DNA from: Magnaporthiopsis rhizophila
Lineage: Eukaryota; Ascomycota; Sordariomycetes; Magnaporthales; Magnaporthaceae
Direction of reading: 5' to 3'
DNA length: 64,000 bases
NCBI GenBank assembly: GCA_003049465.1
Contig: PYSS01000140.1
Location: 1-64,000 of the forward strand
Shown here: positions 57,452 to 64,000 of the stretch, piece after piece
Layout of the letters: each line of letters opens with the position of its first letter
How positions within the stretch are numbered: the stretch's first letter is position 1
Notes under the pieces: model-generated
Told to the model about the DNA's origin: nothing
Databases searched by the model: none
The model's input: only the letters and a program-made list of their open reading frames with translations
Position numbers and translations under genes: made by a program

Positions 57452-58877
57452 TCAGGACTCGTCCATCTCGTCGTCGTCGTCACCGTCCCTAGCTGGGTTC
57501 TGCGCCTGGCTAGTTGAACTGGCGCCACCCCCAAGAGCGGCAACCACTTTTTCAAGCCCCTCAACCTCGCCTCTGGCCAAACTCCTACCCTCGCCCTGCC
57601 ACTCCCCGTCGCGCACCTCGCCGCCCGGCCCCAGATCCAGCCCCCGGACGTTTTCGAGGTGTTTCCGGGCGGCGCCTTCGACGTAGCCCAGTCGCTCGGT
57701 CCTCCAAGCCCTCCTCCCGGCAGCACGCGCCGCGGCAGCGGCGTCTTCGTTATTATCGTTATCGTCTCCTTCTCCGCGCCTCTGCTTTTGTTGGACGAGA
57801 TCGGGCATCATTGTGCGCAACGACGTCGACAGCGCGCGGAGGGCTTGGAGCTGCGAGAGGGTGAAGGCGGCCGTGGTCGTCAAGGGTGTCTCGGCGTCGC
57901 TAACTGTCAGCTCGCCCTTGTTGCGAAGGAAGGCGAGCGAGGGCGCCGCGGCGGAGGCTGTCCCGCCCTGCCCCGCCATGCCACCTTCGTTCTTGACCGT
58001 CTCTGCGCCTCCTGCCGTTGCGCTGCCGTGCAGGAACGTGCGCAACTCGTCCAGCAGCGCCGCGTTGCGCGCCCGCTCGGCGTGCAGCATCACATTCAGC
58101 TTCTGGCTCGCTTGCAGCCGGCGGCGCAGGCGAGTCACCGACGCGATACTCAGTGTATCGGGGTCTGTGGCCACCCCGCCGGTCATGGCCACGTCTTCGG
58201 ATGCGCCATTCTCATCTGCAGCCGCAGCCGGTGCTGGCGCGCCCTCCCCGCTCTGTCCATCTGCGCCTGCTGATGCCACGTCGGCGCTGAATTGTCCACC
58301 TCCGCCTGCGACGCCTTTCCTCCTCCTAGCGACGGCGGCGAAGTCTAGCCCGTCGTAGTGGGATAGCCTGATCCAGTCGCGGTGGTCGGGGCGCACGGTG
58401 AGAATGTTGCGCATGACATAGAGCTCGAAAATATCAAAGTTGCGGTCGATGCTGGCGCACAGCAGCGTCTCGAGTTGGTGGGTGCCGTTCTCGATCTCGT
58501 GCCGGTGCGCCTCCTCGGCCGTGGCGGCCGCGGGGGGCGGCGGCGGCGGCGGAGCGCGCTTTGATTTTGCCGGCGGCGGCGGCGGTGGCTGCTGGTCGCG
58601 GAAGCCGAGGCTGGCGGGCTTGGTTCCGAGGAGGGCCTTCTCGACGCCGTTCAGCGCCTGCTCGGCCAGGATGTTGATGCTATTGATTATATCATCCAGG
58701 AGGCTCTACAGGGATGCTTGCGCTGGACTGTCAGTTGGGCTGCCTCACGTCCGAGCCCTCCCCGCTCTCAGTCTTTCCTCTCCCCGCCGTCCGACGCAGG
58801 CAGGCATAACGTACGACTGGTGGGTACCCAAAATGCTCGGCCAGGAGCTGGGTTTCCGAGCTAATAGAAGCCGACAT
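57452..58877 (-). CDS. MTW1: Kinetochore protein Mtw1 (Mis12 complex)
   Basis: Predicted CDS complement(join(57452..58705,58815..58877)), 438 aa. Exon 1 encodes 21 residues ending AEHFGYPPV. The 109-nt intron rejoins this to SLLDDIINSINILAEQAL, the conserved Mis12/Mtw1 head. Further family blocks are GTKPASLGFRDQQ, HEIENGTHQLETLLCASIDRNFD and the segment NILTVRPDHRDWIRLSHYDGLDF. Near the C-terminus RKHLENVRGLDLG precedes an acidic end. Mtw1 is a subunit of the four-protein MIND/Mis12 complex linking CENP-C and inner-kinetochore chromatin to Spc105 and Ndc80. Pro-rich and Ala/Gly/Asp-rich inserts make it longer than yeast Mtw1 (about 290 aa). Confidence 0.92.
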
Positions 58878-59376
58878 TTTGCCGTTCGTCCGGAGTTAAT
58901 TGCAAGCCGGAGGGTGCGGGTTGATTGCGTATTCGGTGCTTGGAACCAGCACAAAAACGCGTGACGACACTGGATTGGTTTCGCGAACGCGACTTGCCCG
59001 CTCAGTTGGAGCACGGGCGGGGCAGCGGCCGTGCTCAGCATGAAGGCCCCACAATGTGCAACGCTAACCAAACCTTGAATAGCGGACAGCCCAGCCACAG
59101 GCGGCGCCACACGACCCTTAACTGCCCCCGCCGCCTTTGACCATCGTGCGTCATGCGCGCACCTTAAACCCAAACCAAAGCAACACATCGGGGGTTTGGT
59201 CCAAGTTCAGGCCTGCCCGAGACTGGGGGAGACCGGTACGAACTTGGACTGGCTTCGATACCGCCTTGGCGTCATTTGCACACGAGTGCCACGAGAACGC
59301 CTTACATGTATTGACCGATACCGCCCAGGGGGCCTCACATTCTTCCAGACGGGTCCAGACACGCAAGCGAGCAACC
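58878..59376. other. Divergent promoter region, MTW1 and proline-rich gene
   Basis: This region lies upstream of both MTW1 (-) and the proline-rich gene (+). It contains only short, overlapping open frames and no conserved coding signal. Confidence 0.5.
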
Positions 59377-60694
59377 ATGTCTGGGGTCAAAGATGTCTTC
59401 AAAAACGGATGGCATCCCGACAAGGGCACGACGTTGAAGAAACAAGTGGTTCGTTCTCGCACAGCCCTACGTTGTAGGCGCCTCACAGCTGTCTACGCAA
59501 TGCCACCGCTCTGCTACCTATTACACCCTCGCCCAGCAAGAGAAGAGAAGAATTAGCAAGCCAGGTCCTCGAAACTAACTCGAATAACAGAGCGGTGTAT
59601 TCAGCAGAGGCGGCGATTCGAGCAGTCGATCGGCTTCGCACAATGCCACACCGCTCTCGCAGCTAAAGGACCCCTCGTCCTTCGCTCCGCCTCCGAAGCG
59701 ATCCATCGCGCCGCCGCCGCCGCCGCCACCATCGTCTCGGCCGACCGCGACCCCCGCCCAGCAGACCCAACCGCCCCCAGTACCGGCGAGGTCTAGCAGC
59801 GGCCACAGCGGAGGATCTGGGACGCCCATTAGTCCACCACCCTTGTCCACGGGGAGCTCCGGGCCTCCGAGGCTGCCACCGAGGCTGCCCCCTCGACCCG
59901 CTTCAGGATCTCCGTCCCCCGTGGCTTCCCCGTCCAGTTTTATAGCACCGCCGCCGCCGCTCCCGCCGAGCCAGAGTCCATCCATGTTGAACCAGGGCGC
60001 CATCGGCCGGCTCGGGGCTGCTGGTATCTCGGTGCCAGGGCTAGGTATCGGATCCGGCTCCAGGACCTCCCCATCGCACGACTCCCCCGCCTCCGCCTCC
60101 TCCTCTAACCCTTCCCAGCTCGGCGGGCTGCAGGGGCGCTTTGCGAAACTCAGCACGCCGTCGCCGTTGTCGTCGTTGCCATCCGCCGCCATCTCCACGC
60201 AGCCTCAGCCTCAGGCTCCCCCTAGCGAGGGAACAACGTTTGCGCAAAAGCAGGCCGCGCTGAAGACGGCGGCCGACTTCCACAAGGATCCCAGGTCCGT
60301 CTCGCTGTCGGACGCCCGCGCGGCCGCCTCGACCATGAACAACTTCCGGCAGCGCCATGGCGACCAGGTGGCCGCTGGGCTAAAGACGGCGAACGGACTG
60401 AACCAAAAGTACGGCGTCACCGACAAGGTCGCAGCCTACTCGCACCAGCAGGGCGGCACCGCGGCGTCGCAGGCCAGCGCCGACTCGTCGACCGCGGCAG
60501 GGCCTCAACAGGGCGGGGCCTCGCCGGGACTTGGTGGGAGCCTGGCGTCTGCGGGGGCTCTTGCCGCGGGCGCACTCGCGAAGAAGAGACCGCCGCCGCC
60601 TCCGCCGCCAAAGCGGAAGCCCGAAGTCGGCCGAGCGACCGTGGTTGACGACGAGCCACCACCGATTCCTCATGCAACCAGGCCTACATTCTAG
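59377..60694 (+). CDS. Proline-rich, SH3-ligand-like cytoskeletal or signalling adaptor
   Basis: Predicted CDS join(59377..59445,59591..60694), 390 aa. Exon 1 encodes a compact start MSGVKDVFKNGWHPDKGTT. After the 145-nt intron come several polyproline tracts (IAPPPPPPPPSS, PPRLPPRLPPRP, KKRPPPPPPPKRKP), many in class I or II SH3-ligand form. A helical segment with a conserved look follows (TFAQKQAALKTAADFHKDPRSVSLSDARAAASTMNNFRQRHGDQVAAGLKTANGLNQKYG). The chain ends with PPPIPHATRPTF. The polyproline-rich, disordered layout suggests an actin or endocytosis adaptor binding SH3 proteins. No named orthologue is recognised, and this role is inference. Confidence 0.7.
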
Positions 60695-61195
60695 CGTCGG
60701 TGGCGGAGTGGGGGATTAACAGATACAGCCAGAGATTGACCGCATCCAACTCTTAAGGACAGAAGTTGAACTTCAGGACAGCGGCTTTTAATGAGGACCG
60801 TGGCCAGCCTAGTTGTCTTTTTATCGATGTTCTGAATGCATATGCGACGGTACGGCGTTTATTTCTGCTTCGATGCGTCATTTATCCAATTTATAGTTAT
60901 AACCTCATTTCCTACTAACGTATCGTCGGCGAAAACACAAGTTACTCCGTTGTCTGGAACCAAGCCAGCAGGTACAAGGTGAATTGGGACCTGGAAATGC
61001 AGTTTGTGTTCATTTCTTCTTTTTTTTTTCTTTTTGGATTAGGGCAGCGGCCCATTCATTACTTGCAAGACAAATGCCCAAGCACGCTTTACAAGAAAGA
61101 CGAATGACCTTTTTTTTTCTATGGACCGGCGGCTCAAATCATCAAAAATCGAAACCCCCATCCTTCTCAGCGGCCCCCTGGAGATGTTGGGTGTT
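60695..61195. other. Convergent 3' intergenic region
   Basis: This AT-rich shared 3' flank of the proline-rich gene (+) and the TCTP gene (-) includes short T runs near 61020 and 61110. No gene is seen. Confidence 0.55.
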
Positions 61196-62087
61196 TTAGA
61201 CCTTCATCTCAGACAGGCCGTGCTTCCAGAATGTGAAGAAAGGAGTGACACCGTCCTCACGGTAGTTCAGGAGCGCAACCCTGGTAAGACGATAGGTTAG
61301 ATGACCGAAGTTCGATATGGGATTGCCGATGACAACTCACATTCCGTCGGGGTTCATGCCCTCGCCGGTGTAGAACTCAAAGTCCTTGAAGCTGGGCAGG
61401 AGCTTCTCCTTGACCCACTTCTGGGCGCCCGTCTCAAAAGCCTTGATCTCGTCCTCGGACTTGCCCTGCTCCTTGAGCTTCTCCTTGACAGACTTGAGGT
61501 AGCCTGCGTTTTCGACACCAGGTTCACGTCAATAAAAGCCCAGCTCTGGATACCGGCAGAGGAAATTGAGGTTGCGTCTTTACCCTTAAGGTAAGTCACA
61601 TATGACTTTTTGTCGAAGCTGGTGTTCTGGAGACGGAAAGAGTGGATGACATTGTTGACCTTGGTCGGGCCGTCCTCGAGGGCCTCGTCGGCCTCCTCGG
61701 CGGAGGCGTTGGCCCCAGTGTCTGGTGTGCCGAGAAAAAAGGTGGTCCCAGTCAGCTTTGACATGTACGGGGAAGCGAGAGTCGAGGCCACGAGAAATCG
61801 AGGTTGCGCCAGACGGGGTTCGAGGTCCAGCGGGGGGGAAGAGCTACGGACCGACGTTGACGGCGTCCAGCGTGATCATGGCACAGTCGGCCTCGTAGAC
61901 GATATCGTCGACCAGCTTGACATCGAACGAGTCCGAGATCATCTCGTCGTCGGAAATGATGTCCTACCCGAGGCGATTGCGGGGTTGGCGCATAGGTGTT
62001 AGCTTGCTCGAGCGGCGCCTGTGTAAGCGGTTTTCTGGGAAGGGTGTCTGTCTGGCTTGCGCATATATATACCTTGTAGATAATCAT
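61196..62087 (-). CDS. TMA19: Translationally controlled tumour protein homologue (Tma19)
   Basis: Predicted CDS complement(join(61196..61280,61341..61503,61584..61721,61852..61963,62073..62087)), 170 aa, the normal TCTP length. Exon 1 holds only five codons (MIIYK). The reconstructed protein begins with the TCTP start DIISDDEMISDSFDVK. It continues with NVIHSFRLQNTSFDKKSYVTYLKGYLK and ends with FYTGEGMNPDGMVALLNYREDGVTPFFTFWKHGL, a C-terminal signature. TCTP is a small, abundant, ribosome-associated protein that is conserved across eukaryotes. Roles include stress responses and interaction with small GTPases and elongation factors. Four introns in 170 codons is dense but typical of this gene in ascomycetes. 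Confidence 0.96.
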
Positions 62088-62471
62088 TTTGGCTGGTGTT
62101 TAGAGGGTGAGAAAGGAGCGAGTGGTTTAAGGTGATGTCTCTAGATCAACTGGAAGTTGGCTGGGATGGTATCAATGGGTGCGTCTGACTGAAAGCGGGC
62201 AGAGGGGCAGTTTTTAAAAGTCCATTCGTTGAGGAAGAAAAAAAGCCCAAAGTGGGGAAAATCGCGGGGCTCTCCAGACCGAGCGATGAGCGATGCGTTG
62301 CAGCAGCGCGGGGAGACCTGGCGATGTGGCGCTGTGTGCCTGAGGCTATGAAATAAGTGATCTGACACGTGGATTATGAGGCGCTGAGCACCTCAATGGA
62401 TTATTTGTGGCGTTTGGAGACAAGGTTTAAGGTGAAGATATTTGCATGTTTTCTTTTCTCTTTTGGGGTTC

Positions 62472-62515
<44 letters not shown>

Positions 62516-62576
62516 CTNGCACTATGCCGAGATTTGGGCTGTGAGTTTTCTTTTTTTTTTTTTTTTTTTTTTTTGG

Positions 62577-62611
<35 letters not shown>

Positions 62612-63486
62612 CTCATCTGTTTATTCCCTCTTTAAGCCATACGCCACCCAGTCACGGAATCTTACTCAGCTCTCCTACTACACTGTTAAAAAAAAAAAAA
62701 AAAAAGAGCTAAGAGAGAAGAGATTGAGTCTTCCAAACCGTGGCATGTTCCTAGGCCAGCCGTGGGCCGCAGGATTATTGGTAGTGTGAGGGTGGTGAGG
62801 TGGTGAGGTGCCAGTCATCAGGGTCGCGCTACGATCTTCCCACCCACTGACAGCCACACTTATTGTGGGGAGAGGCCGTGGCGACACGACCAGTGGATGG
62901 TCAGTTGCCATCGCGGCACGCGTCGGCACGTCGGCCATCAGAGGCTGAAGCAGGGATGGTTGGACTCAAATCATCGGGCGATGCATTGCAAGCAATTTCG
63001 ATTTCACGGCTCAACGCAAACAGGCCGACGGGGTTGTTAGGCCTCTCTAAAATCCGAGAATCCAGAGCTCATTGTGGTGGCATGACTTGGGTGCAAACAA
63101 GTGTCGGCGCCGCACGATTTCGCCAGCCGTACTGTGCATGCGAAATTGGCGTGGCCCCAGTGCCAGTGCCCAGACCGTCCCAAATCGTTATCCCGACTGT
63201 CCGGAAATAGGAGGGAGGCAACTTTTTGAGGAGCAGATCGTGACCCTTTTCGGGCCTCGACCTCACCTAACCTTCCTTTAACCTTCAGGGTCAGCCCCCC
63301 CTTTCCCTTCTTCTTGATGAGGTTTTCATCGTCTTAACAATTCCGTCAATTCTCATCCCAAGCATCCGCCTACGTGCCTCCCAGCCTCTACGGCCTGTTC
63401 TTTTTTCTTTTCCTTTTTTCGATCTTCTCACTGCTCCTTTTCCCCGTCCGTAATACCAAGGATTGCCGCCGCCCGGACCACCGCCG
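62088..63486. other. Divergent promoter region, TCTP and SUR2
   Basis: The region is about 1.4 kb long and upstream of both genes. It contains the long poly(T) block with an ambiguous base (62473-62611), a run of about 18 A near 62688-62705, and a CT-rich SUR2 leader (about 63395-63450). No further gene is supported. Confidence 0.55.
62473..62611. repeat. Three long poly(T) tracts with an undetermined base
   Basis: T runs of about 43, 24 and 33 nt are separated by short unique sequence, with an n at 62518. Such runs are hard to sequence through. Their lengths and the sequence between them should be treated as uncertain. They lie in the TCTP upstream region. Confidence 0.7.
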
Positions 63487-64000
63487 ATGGTCGACATCAC
63501 CGCCGCAATGGCGAACTCGACGGCAATGCCGGACCTTCCCCCGCTGCCCAGCTATGCGGTCTCGCCGATGCCGGACCTCCTCCCGTTCGTGTCCGACTTC
63601 TGGCTGTCCATCGTCCTCCCCCATATCGCCTACTGGGTGCTCTCCTTCATCTTCCACATGATCGACGTCTACGACCTCTTCCCGCAGTACCGGCTGCACA
63701 CGCCCGAAGAAATCACCCAGCGCAACCATGCGACGCGCTTCGAGGTCGCTCGCGACGTCCTCGTCGAGCAGGCCATCCAGATCGCCACAGCTGCCTTCCT
63801 CTCCTTGACGGACGAGGTCCAGCTGGTGGGCAAGGAGAGCTACGACGTGGCGGTGTGGGCGACGCGCATCCGCCTGGCGCAGCGCGCGCTGCCGCCCATC
63901 CTCAGCTTCGTCGGTCTCAACGCCGCCGCCATATCCAAGAGCATGGCGACCACACACCCGCTGCTTTCCGGTGTCTTTGCTGGCGGCCGCTATCCTTCTC
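63487..64000 (+). CDS. SUR2: Sphinganine C4-hydroxylase (SUR2-like), 5' part only
   Basis: The open frame starts at ATG 63487 and runs off the right edge without a stop (171 codons seen). The N-terminus reads DLPPLPSYAVSPMPDLLPFVSDFWLSIV, followed by a membrane segment (PHIAYWVLSFIFHMIDVYDL) and the family signature LFPQYRLHTPEEITQRNHATRFEVARDV. A second hydrophobic stretch and the segment YDVAVWATRIRLAQRALP also match fungal sphinganine hydroxylases. SUR2 is a di-iron ER enzyme that makes phytosphingosine from dihydrosphingosine. Its His-box motifs lie further downstream, outside the window, so activity cannot be judged. The leader is CT-rich. Confidence 0.85.
   Translation, partial: MVDITAAMANSTAMPDLPPLPSYAVSPMPDLLPFVSDFWLSIVLPHIAYWVLSFIFHMIDVYDLFPQYRLHTPEEITQRNHATRFEVARDVLVEQAIQIATAAFLSLTDEVQLVGKESYDVAVWATRIRLAQRALPPILSFVGLNAAAISKSMATTHPLLSGVFAGGRYPS

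Noticed and set aside
1..64000. Biosynthetic cluster, CRISPR array, intact transposon or prophage-like system
   Set aside because: No polyketide or peptide synthetase, transposase, reverse transcriptase, direct-repeat array or inverted terminal repeats were seen. The genes are unrelated housekeeping and regulatory functions.

Overview
The window is nuclear DNA of a filamentous ascomycete (Pezizomycotina, most likely a Sordariomycete). The coding sequence is GC-rich. Genes lie on both strands and are broken by short GT-AG introns, mostly 55-100 nt, with CTAAC/CTGAC-like branch sites. Promoters and leaders are pyrimidine-rich, and most gene products have clear fungal orthologues. I rebuilt splice junctions by hand, requiring an open frame, a GT-AG pair and continuity of family motifs. 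No tRNA, rRNA, CRISPR array, intact transposon or biosynthetic cluster was recognised.

Layout, 0-20 kb: a BTB/POZ protein (+), a secreted type-B carboxylesterase (+), an uncharacterised protein with three K-C-P-[F/I] motifs resembling heme-regulatory motifs (-), a proline iminopeptidase-like hydrolase (-), the Golgi membrane protein TVP38 (-), a protein with a CUE-like segment, two CCCH fingers and an SMR domain (-), and an F-box plus JmjC protein of JMJD6 type (-).

20-42 kb: eIF4A (+), the mRNA export adaptor Yra1/Mlo3/ALY (+, eight exons), a DUF1932-type 6PGDH-like dehydrogenase (-), an unknown, probably mitochondrial protein (-), valyl-tRNA synthetase with a likely dual cytosolic/mitochondrial start (+), a 1411-residue F-box/beta-propeller protein with a prion-like tail and a C-terminal CaaX box (-), and AP endonuclease Apn1 (+).

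42-64 kb: a Bub1-type checkpoint kinase that also carries Mad3/BubR1 KEN and ABBA motifs (-), enolase (-), the V-ATPase assembly factor Vma22 (+), a decayed Pth11-like receptor fragment (+), a histidine acid phosphatase (-), a mitochondrial PPR protein (+), kinetochore protein Mtw1 (-), a proline-rich protein (+), TCTP/Tma19 (-), and the 5' part of a SUR2-like sphinganine C4-hydroxylase (+) cut by the right edge.

Most genes are housekeeping: translation (eIF4A, ValRS, TCTP), RNA fate (Yra1, CCCH-SMR), chromosome segregation (Bub1, Mtw1), DNA repair (Apn1) and metabolism (enolase). They do not form an operon-like system. The least ordinary items are the KCP-motif protein, the CaaX-tailed F-box protein, the MadBub-like motif layout, and the oversized second intron of the Yra1 orthologue.
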